Source: JAZDLX01 sp964538455 (lineage in GTDB: Bacteria; Electryoneota; Electryoneia; Electryoneales; Electryoneaceae). From it: a stretch of DNA of 64,000 nt. The DNA lies in NCBI GenBank assembly GCA_964538455.1, contig CAZIDZ010000003.1, forward strand, positions 124,001-188,000, read 5' to 3'. The notes under the pieces are model-generated. The model was not told where the DNA came from. It saw nothing but the letters and a program-made list of their open reading frames with translations, and ran no database searches. This document shows, piece after piece, positions 49,911 through 58,815 of the stretch (its first letter is position 1; each line of letters begins with the position of its first letter). The position numbers and the translations under genes were made by a program.

Positions 49911-51314
49911 TCAACGCCCTCTGGCGGTGATCATCACCCAAAACGTGTTCAACAGAATCTTAATATCGAGCGACACCGACATGTTCTCAAGGTAGAACAG
50001 GTCGTACTGGAGCTTCTCGCGGACATCGTCAAGGTTCGTGTCGTACCCGCGGCGGATCTGCGCCCAGCCGGTGATCCCCGGCTTCGCGTTCAGCCGCCTC
50101 GCGTAAAACGGGATCTCTTTGCTGAATTCATCGACGAACACACGTCGCTCCGGACGGGGGCCGACCAGGCTCATCTCGCCGAGCAGAACATTCCAGGCTT
50201 GGGGGATTTCATCCAGACGGGTGTTCCGCAGAAAACGACCGACCCGCGTGACCCGCGGATCGTCCGGCGTCGCCCACACCGCGCCCGTCCCTTTTTCCGC
50301 ATCCGCCTGCATCGTCCGGAATTTGACCACCGTAAATTCACGCCCCCGGTACCCGACACGCCTCTGCCGGAACAGCGCCGGACCTTTCGAATCGAGCCGG
50401 ATTGCGAGCGCAATCAGCGCCATGAACGGCAACCCGGCGACCAACAGGAACAGCGAGACGAGAATGTCCAGCAACCGCTTGATCAGCTTCCCGGTCGGTG
50501 TCATCAGCGCGGGAAACACCTCGAGCAGCGGAACACCGTACAACTCCCGCGTTTTGGCGTACCCGGCGAGCACCTGCATGAAGTCTGGTTCGATCATCGT
50601 GCGCAGCGCATGACGGCTTGCCAGTTCGATTACCTCCAGCGTTTTTCCCCTCTCTTCCGGCTCAAGTGCGATCAACGCATACTCGAGAGTCTCCGGGCCA
50701 GACTGGTTGGCTTGGGTGATTTTCTCGAAATCCTGAAGGGAAATGAGGGGGACGTCCGGCTTCACGGCGGGAAGTTTTTTCTGCGTACAAACCACGTAAT
50801 GGACCTCGTACCCGTATTCCGGCCTCTGGCTGATGTGACGGTACAGATTCATCGCTCGCGGACCGCAGCCGAAGAGTGCCGAATGATAGAGCCCGATGCG
50901 CCTCATGTACAGCAGGCGCACGAATGTCCGGAACAGGCTGTGTCCACCACCGACGAAAATCACGAGAAGGATGCCGTAGCTGACCAGCACGATTCTTGTG
51001 TTCGTCACCGGGTGGCCGGGGTCCATGCTGATGAAAAAGAGCAGGATCACTCCGACTACGACGCCTTTGAAAATCCTCTCCACGGCCTCAAATCGCGAGG
51101 TGCTGATCGTCCTCGCGTAGATCCCCTGCAGGGCGAAGAGCAGCAGCCAGAATACTGTCAGCATCGCAGCAACTGGAATGAACTGTGGCTGCAGCGGCTC
51201 GCGGAACAGCCCCGAGGAATAGCGAAGCTGGTAGGTGAGATAGAAGGCGGCCTGCAGCATCACCAGATCGATCAGCAGCAGGACGGGCGCACGATGGCGG
51301 ATCAGCCATTTCAT
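49911..51314 (-). CDS. Polyprenyl glycosylphosphotransferase (initiating sugar-phosphate transferase)
   Basis: This enzyme class transfers a sugar phosphate to undecaprenyl phosphate to start exopolysaccharide or O-antigen units (WbaP/WcaJ type). The 467-residue protein has about four N-terminal membrane helices and a central nucleotide-fold region with SALFGCGPRAMNLYRHISQR. A further helix (LLDILVSLFLLVAGLPFMAL) precedes the catalytic domain. The catalytic domain has GPALFRQRRVGYRGREFTVV, FRTMQADAEKG, RLDEIPQAWNVLLGEMSLVG, PRPERRVF and KPGITGWAQI. Its substrate sugar cannot be predicted. Confidence 0.93.
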   Translation of the reverse strand: MKWLIRHRAPVLLLIDLVMLQAAFYLTYQLRYSSGLFREPLQPQFIPVAAMLTVFWLLLFALQGIYARTISTSRFEAVERIFKGVVVGVILLFFISMDPGHPVTNTRIVLVSYGILLVIFVGGGHSLFRTFVRLLYMRRIGLYHSALFGCGPRAMNLYRHISQRPEYGYEVHYVVCTQKKLPAVKPDVPLISLQDFEKITQANQSGPETLEYALIALEPEERGKTLEVIELASRHALRTMIEPDFMQVLAGYAKTRELYGVPLLEVFPALMTPTGKLIKRLLDILVSLFLLVAGLPFMALIALAIRLDSKGPALFRQRRVGYRGREFTVVKFRTMQADAEKGTGAVWATPDDPRVTRVGRFLRNTRLDEIPQAWNVLLGEMSLVGPRPERRVFVDEFSKEIPFYARRLNAKPGITGWAQIRRGYDTNLDDVREKLQYDLFYLENMSVSLDIKILLNTFWVMITARGR

Positions 51315-52459
51315 CTCGTGTGATCCCAGATCATCTGCGAACCCTTGGTCACCGCGTTGAATACTCCCGTGGCTGCGGCGCGCAGCATTAGCACAAGGTA
51401 ATACGCGTGCGAAAGCAGGGGGATGGGACGTTCGGAGCCAAGCCCCCGGCCTAATAGACCAAAGAAACCGAGCAGCGAAGAGGCTCCGAAGACGGCAACG
51501 TCGAAGCCGTTGTTGCGGCGGGTGAGGATGCGTAAAGTCGAGGCCAGCAGGGCGGCCCCAAGCAGAAATGGCGAGAGCCAGCGTAAAACCTTATGACTCC
51601 ACAACAGCAGCGCGAGCCGGCCGCTTCTCCCAGGATTGAGCAGTTCGGGGAACTTGAGCACACTCGCCACGGAGCGACGCACGATGCGCTCTTTGCGCGC
51701 GAGCTCGGCTCGGAAATCCTGTTCCGCCGATTCCCAGGCCACAGCCTCCGGCGCATAAACCGTCCGGTAGCCTGCCTGGGCGATCAGTAGCGGTTCGAGC
51801 AGGTCGCTGATCGCGTCGGCAGGGAGGGGAATGTACTGCTCGCGGCGGACCGCATAGATCGAGCCGTTCGCCCCGATCAGCCCGCCGGTCCTCGATTCCG
51901 CCCGCTTCAATCCCGTTTCCAGAAAATTCCAATAGGCGGATTCGGTGGCGTCGGTGGCACGCTCGCCGTTTCTGTACCGGTGGCGGCCGCTCACCGCGCC
52001 GATCGCGCTCTCCGTAAACGGTGCGACCAGCGGGCGCAGGGCATCTTCTTCGAACAGCGTGTTGGCGTCGGTGAACGCGAGAATCTCGGCTTCTGAGTCC
52101 GCTGCCGCACGGTTCTGCGCCTCTGTCTTGCCGATCTCGCCGAACTCGAGCACTCGCACTCCCCGATCGTCGTAACCGCGGGCGATTTCCACGGTGTTGT
52201 CCTTACAACCGTTGGCCAGAACCGTGGTCTGCAGACGGCCTTTCGGGTACTTCAGATTCAGGCAATTCTCGATTCTACCCGCGATCCCCGCCTGCTCATT
52301 GCGCGCCGAGATGAATAACTCCACCTGCGGCAAATCCGCGTCCTCCGGAATCGCCCATTCCGTCTCCCGTTTCCTCGATGCTGCAGCCAGCAGAATCACA
52401 GGGAAGAGGAGGAAAGAGTAAAAAAGGAGGAGAAGACATGATATGAGCAGAGCGGCCAC
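51311..52459 (-). CDS. Membrane-bound GT2-family glycosyltransferase
   Basis: The 382-residue product has an N-terminal membrane helix (residues 2-26) and a GT2 domain that starts VELFISARNEQAGIAGRIEN. It has the metal-binding-type ILAFTDANTLF, a GGLIGANGSIYAVRRE acceptor segment and ARKERIVRRSV. Two or more C-terminal membrane helices follow. Layout and motifs resemble transferases that elongate lipid-linked sugar chains at the inner membrane face. GTG start, six bases after GAGGG. The stop overlaps the next gene. A 162-base gap upstream (52460-52621) shows no clear promoter. Confidence 0.88.
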   Translation of the reverse strand: MAALLISCLLLLFYSFLLFPVILLAAASRKRETEWAIPEDADLPQVELFISARNEQAGIAGRIENCLNLKYPKGRLQTTVLANGCKDNTVEIARGYDDRGVRVLEFGEIGKTEAQNRAAADSEAEILAFTDANTLFEEDALRPLVAPFTESAIGAVSGRHRYRNGERATDATESAYWNFLETGLKRAESRTGGLIGANGSIYAVRREQYIPLPADAISDLLEPLLIAQAGYRTVYAPEAVAWESAEQDFRAELARKERIVRRSVASVLKFPELLNPGRSGRLALLLWSHKVLRWLSPFLLGAALLASTLRILTRRNNGFDVAVFGASSLLGFFGLLGRGLGSERPIPLLSHAYYLVLMLRAAATGVFNAVTKGSQMIWDHTR

Positions 52460-52621
52460 GTTCTACCCTCGCTTCCCGGGTTCATACCCCGAAGACGCCG
52501 GAATTGATGACAGTTGGTGCACAGGATACACGGTCAATCCTACTCTGCTCACGGAAAAGGGCTGATCTTGAATTCGGAATAGACTCTGCAAAGCCAGCGA
52601 ATTTTGAGACGTACAAGGATG

Positions 52622-54088
52622 TTAGAGCCGTTCCCAATTTTCGGTATCACATTCATAGACGTTGTTGATACGATTTCGCTTGATAATATAACGTTCGTAA
52701 AGGATGATGGTTATTGCAAAAACCATCATCCAGATGTACACGTGCGCAAAATAGATCATCGACACTTCGGTCATGCCCGAAAACATGATGCCGGCGATCG
52801 CGGTGAACAGAGACGCACCGATGATCCGCAATTCAACGTGTTCGGCTCTTTTGTAGATACGGTAGGAACGCTGCAATGCGGTAAAATAGACGGCGCAGAG
52901 TAGAATCAACTGAATGATACCGCCCTTGAACAAGGCGATCACGTAGCTATTGTCAATGAATCGAAAGGAACTTCCGGTACCTGCAGAACGAAGTTCCGAG
53001 CCGGCGCCCATGCCGAGCAGGAAGTTTCCGTGCAGAATCTTTAACGCTCGGTTGATATCAAAGAACCTCATCAGGAGGGAATTATCACTCAGGTTTCCCA
53101 CACCTTGCCAACGGCCCAGAATGATATTGATATCTACGTTGAACAAGCTTGCGCTAAAATAGAGCAAACCAAATAAAAACATAAAGTATATCGCGTACAA
53201 TAAGATACTTTTGAAAATTCTATTGAATGTGATACCGTATCTGTTAATATAAAGGAAATAAAATAACATGAACAAAAAGATTAATTCAACCCATAACATC
53301 CTTTTCTGCGATAAAATGATCAATAATATTTGGATAAATCCCAATATGCTTAGCGAAATTCGCCATAGCATCTTTTTCTTTATGTGGAAAAGACCGAGTG
53401 TCAGCGGTAAGCCTACAACTCCAATATACGCATGATTCGTTATCGGCCTGAATATCACAAAATCCAATATGTTGGTAAACGCTCTGCTGATAAGATACCC
53501 AAACTCTAGCGACACAAAAGTCGATAGAATTACAATATATAATAGCCATCTCATGATATTTTTATTATATAATACATAATACCAAATAAAGAAACCTAAA
53601 AACATAAATAGTTGGCTAAATTCTATTAGTAAATTTGCTGAATTATTTCCAAATGCCATACCACGCACAATTGCAAAAATAGCATAATAAATATAAGCAT
53701 AAATTATAATGTTCAAATAATTATCTGCAACAACGGCTTTCACCTCTGTTCTCTTAATGAATGAGGTACTATAAAAAACTACACAAAGGCTTAATATTAT
53801 AATAATATAAATCGTTTTATCATAGAAATAGAATGGAAATATATTGAACACCTCACCCCAGTGTTCTGCCGGAATTAAAGCTACATATAGTAGAAACAAT
53901 ACCGGGAGAAACCAGTTCTTCCACGCAAACTTGATGAAAATAAACATGGCGAAGAGGAAGATGATCCCATACGCCATATTGAATTTTATCGAAATCAGCA
54001 GAAAGGCGGGAATGAACAGCCACCAAATGGCTTTCACATACTGGCGAAGGCTGAAAAGCTGCCCTGATTTTTGTACGATCGCGTTCAT
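52622..54088 (-). CDS. Wzy-like O-antigen polymerase or ligase (AT-rich)
   Basis: The 488-residue product is a polytopic membrane protein with about 12 hydrophobic helices and a large periplasmic loop. It has the loose O-antigen polymerase/ligase pattern, with a hydrophilic segment around NLSDNSLLMRFFDINRALKI and LLGMGAGSELRSAG that is typical of the family's functional loop. The coding DNA between about 53,150 and 54,000 is far more AT-rich than the rest of the window, with many ATA and AAT codons. This suggests recent transfer, common for polymerase genes. Position next to wzz and the initiating transferase favours polymerase. Ligase cannot be excluded. Confidence 0.8.
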   Translation of the reverse strand: MNAIVQKSGQLFSLRQYVKAIWWLFIPAFLLISIKFNMAYGIIFLFAMFIFIKFAWKNWFLPVLFLLYVALIPAEHWGEVFNIFPFYFYDKTIYIIIILSLCVVFYSTSFIKRTEVKAVVADNYLNIIIYAYIYYAIFAIVRGMAFGNNSANLLIEFSQLFMFLGFFIWYYVLYNKNIMRWLLYIVILSTFVSLEFGYLISRAFTNILDFVIFRPITNHAYIGVVGLPLTLGLFHIKKKMLWRISLSILGFIQILLIILSQKRMLWVELIFLFMLFYFLYINRYGITFNRIFKSILLYAIYFMFLFGLLYFSASLFNVDINIILGRWQGVGNLSDNSLLMRFFDINRALKILHGNFLLGMGAGSELRSAGTGSSFRFIDNSYVIALFKGGIIQLILLCAVYFTALQRSYRIYKRAEHVELRIIGASLFTAIAGIMFSGMTEVSMIYFAHVYIWMMVFAITIILYERYIIKRNRINNVYECDTENWERL

Positions 54089-54097
54089 TGGCGCAAT

Positions 54098-55315
54098 TCA
54101 GCCAAGCTCGTCGAATGAGTCTTTGCGGAAGAACTGTTTCAGATTCAAATGGTCAAATACATACCTGACTTGATCATATTTCTCTCGATTTCCGTCCTTC
54201 AGGTTGTTGACCCATTCCACGAAAGAAACGACCGTGTAAATAATCAGAAAACCGAGCATCACAAATGCGATCACAATCAGAGCGCGTTTCGGTCGGATCC
54301 GTTTATCCGGCACCTGCCCCCAGTCAAGCACGTACACGTTGCTGTTTTCGCGAAGTTCTGAAATTCGTGCTTGCTCGTATTGCGGCAATAGGAACTGCAG
54401 TATCACGGTTTGCAGGTCTAGCTCGCGCTCCATGTGGTAATAGCGCACACCGACTTCGGGAGCGACATCCAGAGTGAGGATATAATCTGTCGCACGCTTG
54501 TCACTCTGTTCCGTGACACGATCGAGTTCCCCGCGCAACGCTTTCACACGTTCACGGAGCAGCGAGATGTCGGTCGTGTTCTGCGGGAGGGTCTGTTCCA
54601 TGACTTTCAGGTTTACTTCCGCGATTACGAGACTCTTATAGATTTCCGTTGCGGCTTCAACCGCGGCATGGACCTGATCCTCAACGGAAACAACGCCTGT
54701 CTTTTTCTGAAAAGCGATGAATTCATCTTCCAGCTTATGAATGTCGTCATAGGTCTCGTCGACGCGCCTGCCGATATATTCACGTTGGTTTTTCGCTTGG
54801 GAGTGGATCACATCGACATAATGATCCTGCATCCAATTGACGATGAAATTGACCGTATTGGCCGCAAGTTCGGGTGTCTTTTCATCGACAGAAATCGAAA
54901 TGCTGCCCTGCTCCGTAAACTCCCATCGAACCAGTTTTTCGTAGATTTTATACCCCTCCATCCGCGATTTCGCCTTGTGATTCTTAGTCCAATCGAATTT
55001 GTCTATCACGGCGTCCCGCAGGTTTCGGCTCTCAAGGATCGCCATTGCTAGGTACGATTCATTGCCCATCGCTCCGGGAACGCCAATCGCTCCCAATCCC
55101 AATCCTGGCAGCAAGGAGCTCAATCCTGTTTGCTCCGCTGGCGGCGGCAGAACCAGAGCTTCACTTCTGAACCACTGCTGCGCCAGCAGTGCGTAAACGA
55201 CGGAAGCGGCGGCGACAAGAGCAAGGAAAAGGATAAAGGTCCGTCTCCACCGGATGATACGTGCGAGGTGATCCCAGAGTGTGACCCTGTTCTCTTCCGC
55301 TTCACGGGACTGCAT
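54098..55315 (-). CDS. wzz: Wzz-type polysaccharide chain-length determinant
   Basis: Wzz proteins set the modal length of O-antigen or exopolysaccharide. The 405-residue product has an N-terminal membrane helix (about residues 25-46, FILFLALVAAASVVYALLAQ) and the periplasmic Wzz domain (start RSEALVLPPP). A long coiled coil covers about 180-330 and a C-terminal helix pair contains the Pro-rich PDKRIRPKRALIVIAFVML. No cytoplasmic tyrosine kinase domain is attached. The ATG at 55315 has GGAG 5 bases before it and is preferred over the GTG at 55321, which overlaps the ribosome site. Confidence 0.9.
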   Translation of the reverse strand: MQSREAEENRVTLWDHLARIIRWRRTFILFLALVAAASVVYALLAQQWFRSEALVLPPPAEQTGLSSLLPGLGLGAIGVPGAMGNESYLAMAILESRNLRDAVIDKFDWTKNHKAKSRMEGYKIYEKLVRWEFTEQGSISISVDEKTPELAANTVNFIVNWMQDHYVDVIHSQAKNQREYIGRRVDETYDDIHKLEDEFIAFQKKTGVVSVEDQVHAAVEAATEIYKSLVIAEVNLKVMEQTLPQNTTDISLLRERVKALRGELDRVTEQSDKRATDYILTLDVAPEVGVRYYHMERELDLQTVILQFLLPQYEQARISELRENSNVYVLDWGQVPDKRIRPKRALIVIAFVMLGFLIIYTVVSFVEWVNNLKDGNREKYDQVRYVFDHLNLKQFFRKDSFDELG

Positions 55316-55491
55316 CTTCACTCCAATTACGAGGATAAGCTGTCGTTGTGATCCTATCTTTCATCCAGCTTGCAAAGGTAAACCTTGCCCCTGCTGGACG
55401 CAAGGTATACTTTTGCTGCTGCCGCCGGGAGTATGCTGTTTAGGTTATTGATATTAAAGCGTATTAAGAGTGCATTTGAACGGACACGCCG

Positions 55492-57009
55492 GTGAACAAG
55501 ACTAAAAAACAGCCTGCTCCTGTAAGCACGCTAGCCAGGGGAATCGCCTTCCTTTCCGGGGGTATGTTTCTCTCCTTTCTCCTCTCGTTTTTCTCCGCCC
55601 CGATTACTTCACGCCTGTTTCCGCCCCAGGCGTTTGGCCTGGCGGCGCTCTTCGCTTCCTTCGGTACGATTGTGGGTCCGATCGCCGCGCTAAGATATGA
55701 CAAGGCAATCCTGCTGCCCAAAGAAGGCCGCGATGCCTCGCAGCTATTCGTCCTCTCTCTGTTCTGGATTGCCATCGTTTCGGTCCTGCTGTTTTTCGGC
55801 GTCTATCATTGGGGCCCAGCCATCCTTCAACGGCTACAGGCATCTTCGCTGATACGTGTCCTCTGGTGGTTCCCGCTTAGCGTAACTCTGTTTGCGCTGG
55901 CGCTGCCAATTCAGGCGTGGCTGACAAGGCGCGAAAACTACCGTGTCCTCGCCGAGCAGCGTGTGTGGAAACAGGGAGGCCTGTCCGCTTTCGCTATCGG
56001 CGGTGGTGCTATCGGCTTTCAAAGCGGAATGCACCTCGCAGGGCTTCGCCTCCTCGGTCTGATCCTTGGCCCACTGCGGATGATCTTGTTCATGCTCCGG
56101 CATCGCGGGACTCTACCGAATGGCGTCTATCTCCGCGGCGTCGTCCAACAGATGAAACGCTACTGGAAATTCCCGGCTTTCTCGGTGAGTGATTCCCTGC
56201 TGGAAGCCGCTGGACGCGAAGCTCCGGTGATCCTGCTTGCGTACTTTTTCAACCCGGCGATCGTCGGCTTTTATACGCGCGCAGCTGTCCTCGTGAGGAT
56301 CCCTTTCCTTGTGCTCGGACTCGCGCTGGAGCAAGTGTTCTTTCAACAGGCGAGCGCTCGGCATGCGAACGGGCAGAGTATTCGCGAACTGACCGAACGC
56401 CTGTACCGGAGTGTCATCCGCTACATGTTTCTTCCATTTGCGCTGTTGTGCCTGCTCGGCCCGGATCTCTTCCAATTCTTCCTGGGTGCGCCCTGGCGTG
56501 AGGCCGGAGTGTTCGTATCGCTTCTGGCCCCGTTTATTCTCCTCAGGCTCGTCGTCGTCCCGCTGGGCACCCTTTACAACGTCCTCGAACGGCAGGGGGT
56601 GGGGCTGACTTTCACACTGACACTTTTCGTGGTGCAGATCGCGGCGCTGATCGCAGGCGGGAAAATCGGAAATTCACGCACGGCTTTGCTTGTCTATTCG
56701 CTCGGTGGCATCGTCGTGCTGGCGCTGCTCGGTGCCTGGTCGTTGCGCGCGGCCGAGGTCCCGCTGTTGCGTTCTATCTGGCTTCTCCTGAAATCCGCCG
56801 TTGTCAGCGGTTTGTTTCTCCTGCCCGCGCTGGTAATGCAGCTGATGCTGAAACTCTCGTTCGGTTGGGTCGCCCTCGCCGCCGCAGTCACCGTCGCGGT
56901 TTATTACACGCTTCACATCGCCAGCGATCCGGACGCTAGGAACCTGATCGAGAGTATTCGCTCTCAACTCGGAACCAACCGCGATGGCGGATTCGACATC
57001 CGGGAGTAG
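55492..57009 (+). CDS. wzx: Wzx-type polysaccharide flippase
   Basis: This 505-residue membrane protein has 12 or more helices and belongs to the MOP flippase group that moves lipid-linked oligosaccharides across the inner membrane. The N-terminal segment ARGIAFLSGGMFLSFLLSFF and the family stretch APITSRLFPPQAFGLAALFA are typical, as is the conserved Asp/Lys in LRYDKAILLPKE. It is divergent from wzz across a 170-base gap (AT-rich around 55440-55475; no convincing promoter seen). GTG start, with no clear ribosome site. It converges on nhaC with only 8 bases between the stops. Confidence 0.88.
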   Translation: MNKTKKQPAPVSTLARGIAFLSGGMFLSFLLSFFSAPITSRLFPPQAFGLAALFASFGTIVGPIAALRYDKAILLPKEGRDASQLFVLSLFWIAIVSVLLFFGVYHWGPAILQRLQASSLIRVLWWFPLSVTLFALALPIQAWLTRRENYRVLAEQRVWKQGGLSAFAIGGGAIGFQSGMHLAGLRLLGLILGPLRMILFMLRHRGTLPNGVYLRGVVQQMKRYWKFPAFSVSDSLLEAAGREAPVILLAYFFNPAIVGFYTRAAVLVRIPFLVLGLALEQVFFQQASARHANGQSIRELTERLYRSVIRYMFLPFALLCLLGPDLFQFFLGAPWREAGVFVSLLAPFILLRLVVVPLGTLYNVLERQGVGLTFTLTLFVVQIAALIAGGKIGNSRTALLVYSLGGIVVLALLGAWSLRAAEVPLLRSIWLLLKSAVVSGLFLLPALVMQLMLKLSFGWVALAAAVTVAVYYTLHIASDPDARNLIESIRSQLGTNRDGGFDIRE

Positions 57010-57017
57010 CGCCCCGC

Positions 57018-58694
57018 TTACCCGGGCGGCGTCCCCTGCCCGCTAGCACGGAACCAGCGCGGAAGAATCGCCAGCACCGCAACTCCGAAAATCAGGCCTA
57101 CCCATGCGGGAATTCCGAGTCCGGAGGGGAGATAGCCGAAGATGAGGGCGACCGCGCCCGAGATCAGGGCGTACGGGATTTGCGTGTTCACATGGTCGAT
57201 ATGGTGGCAGCCGCTCGCCATCGAGGAGAGGATCGTCGTGTCGCTGATCGGGCTGCAGTGATCGCCGAATGTCGCGCCCGCGAGCACGGCGCCGACGCCG
57301 CCCAGCAGCACCCCGTGCGCAACAGCCGCGCTGCTCCCCGCTTCCAGCGGAAGCTGGTGAGCAAGCGGTATCGCGATCGGGATCAGGATCGCCATCGCTC
57401 CCCACGATGTCCCCGTCGAGAACGCCGTCGCGCAGGAGACGACGAAGAGCACGGCGGGGAGCAGAGCAGGGGTCAGATTTCCAGTCGCGCTGTCGATCAC
57501 AAATTGCGCTGTCCCAAGCCTGCTGGTCACGTCACTCAACGACCACGCAAGCAGCAGAATCACCATCGCCGGCACCATCGAACGCAGCCCGTCGATCAAT
57601 CCCTCGGATACTTCGCTCACTTTCACTCGCCCGATGGTGCCCGCGAGCAGCGCGGCGGAGAGCACCCCGAGAAACGATGAGGCGAGCAGCACGGAGGATG
57701 AATCCGCCCGGCCGAGAATCTCGAATAGTGGCGCCGGGTGCCCCAGCGCCGAACGCCCGGAGACGTACAAACCGACGAAGGTGGCGACAATCACCAATCC
57801 AATCGGGATCAGGGCGATCGCCAGCGCGTTCAATCCCGCCGGGGTCTCCGCCTCGACCGTGGAAATCGCATCCGCCTGACGGCTGGGATCGTTGCCCGCA
57901 ACCGTCGCGCGCTCGACGGCGAGCATCGGGCCGATGTCGCGCTGCCAAAACGCCAGCGACGCCACGAGGATCAGCGTGAAGATGCTGTACGCGCGGTAAG
58001 GGATCGCCTGCAGGAACAGCGCGTAGGCGTCGCCGATTCCCGCCAGACCAACCGAAGCGTCCCGGATCAGACCCACTTCGAAGCCGATCCAGGTGCTGAT
58101 CACCGCGATCGACGCGACAGGTGCAGCCGTCGAGTCGACGATGTACGCCAATTTCGCCCGCGAGATCCGGAGCCGGTCGGTGTAGGGGCGAAGCGTGTTG
58201 CCGACCAATAGCGTGTTTGCATAATCGTCGAAGAAGATGAACAGGCCCATCGCCCAGGAGACAAGCAGGCCGCCACGCCGCGTGTTGGAAAGTGCCCCGA
58301 GCGCTCGCACGATTCCCGCCATCGCCCCGGAGCGGGCGAGAATCCCGACCATGCCCCCAAGCATCAGGCTGAACAGTACTACGGAGGTGTGTGTCGGATT
58401 CGCCAGCGCGTTCTGCAGGAAATCCGTCGCCAAACGAACCAGCGCGCGCCCCGGTTCCGTCGGCGTCAGCAGCAGGCTCCCGACGTAAATACCCAGCAGC
58501 AGGGAACCCACCACCTCCTTTAGGATCAGCGCCAGTCCGATCGCGACGAGCGGCGGCAGGATGGACGTCCAGTGCGCGTGGGGCAGAGGGGAATCGATCG
58601 ACGCCCAGGCGGCGGACACCACTCCGAAAAAGAGTGCCGCGGCGATTACGGTGCGAACCATGCCGCGTCTTTGAAATGGGTTTCTCAGCATCAT
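57018..58694 (-). CDS. nhaC: NhaC-family Na+/H+ antiporter
   Basis: The 558-residue product is a polytopic membrane antiporter of the NhaC group that exchanges sodium for protons. It has about 12 hydrophobic helices and the family signatures FIFFDDYANTLLVGNTLRPY, STAAPVASIAVISTWIGFE, FSTGTSWGAMAILIPIAIPL and GATFGDHCSPISDTTILSS. The N-terminus has a signal-like helix. A methionine at residue 12 (GMVRTV) is an alternative start, since no strong ribosome site is seen before either. Its promoter would lie in the 121-base divergent gap shared with the glycoside hydrolase-like gene. Confidence 0.93.
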   Translation of the reverse strand: MMLRNPFQRRGMVRTVIAAALFFGVVSAAWASIDSPLPHAHWTSILPPLVAIGLALILKEVVGSLLLGIYVGSLLLTPTEPGRALVRLATDFLQNALANPTHTSVVLFSLMLGGMVGILARSGAMAGIVRALGALSNTRRGGLLVSWAMGLFIFFDDYANTLLVGNTLRPYTDRLRISRAKLAYIVDSTAAPVASIAVISTWIGFEVGLIRDASVGLAGIGDAYALFLQAIPYRAYSIFTLILVASLAFWQRDIGPMLAVERATVAGNDPSRQADAISTVEAETPAGLNALAIALIPIGLVIVATFVGLYVSGRSALGHPAPLFEILGRADSSSVLLASSFLGVLSAALLAGTIGRVKVSEVSEGLIDGLRSMVPAMVILLLAWSLSDVTSRLGTAQFVIDSATGNLTPALLPAVLFVVSCATAFSTGTSWGAMAILIPIAIPLAHQLPLEAGSSAAVAHGVLLGGVGAVLAGATFGDHCSPISDTTILSSMASGCHHIDHVNTQIPYALISGAVALIFGYLPSGLGIPAWVGLIFGVAVLAILPRWFRASGQGTPPG

Positions 58695-58755
58695 AAATCG
58701 CCAGCAAACTTAGGCTTTGCGCTTCGTAGAGGCAAGGGTTCGCCGCTAAGTATCG

Positions 58756-58784
58756 TTGCAGGGTTCCGAGGCACTGTGTATATT
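58756..58784 (+). promoter_or_regulatory. Sigma-70-type promoter of the GH2-like gene
   Basis: TTGCAG, a 17-base spacer and TATATT (4 of 6 and 5 of 6 matches to consensus) lie 31 bases before the ATG at 58816. The gap is divergent with nhaC. This is the best promoter-like sequence of the region and probably also serves guaB, which starts 21 bases after the GH2-like gene. Confidence 0.5.
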
Positions 58785-58815
58785 CACGTTCAACTTTGAT
58801 CAATCCGGCGGAACC

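Noticed and set aside
49848..51323. A 491-codon open frame on the + strand.
   Set aside because: It is antisense to the polyprenyl glycosylphosphotransferase and shows no domain; composition is Gln, His and Arg rich.
55411..55426. AAGGTATACTTTTGCT before wzx as a sigma-54 site.
   Set aside because: GG and GC are separated by nine bases, not the obligatory ten.
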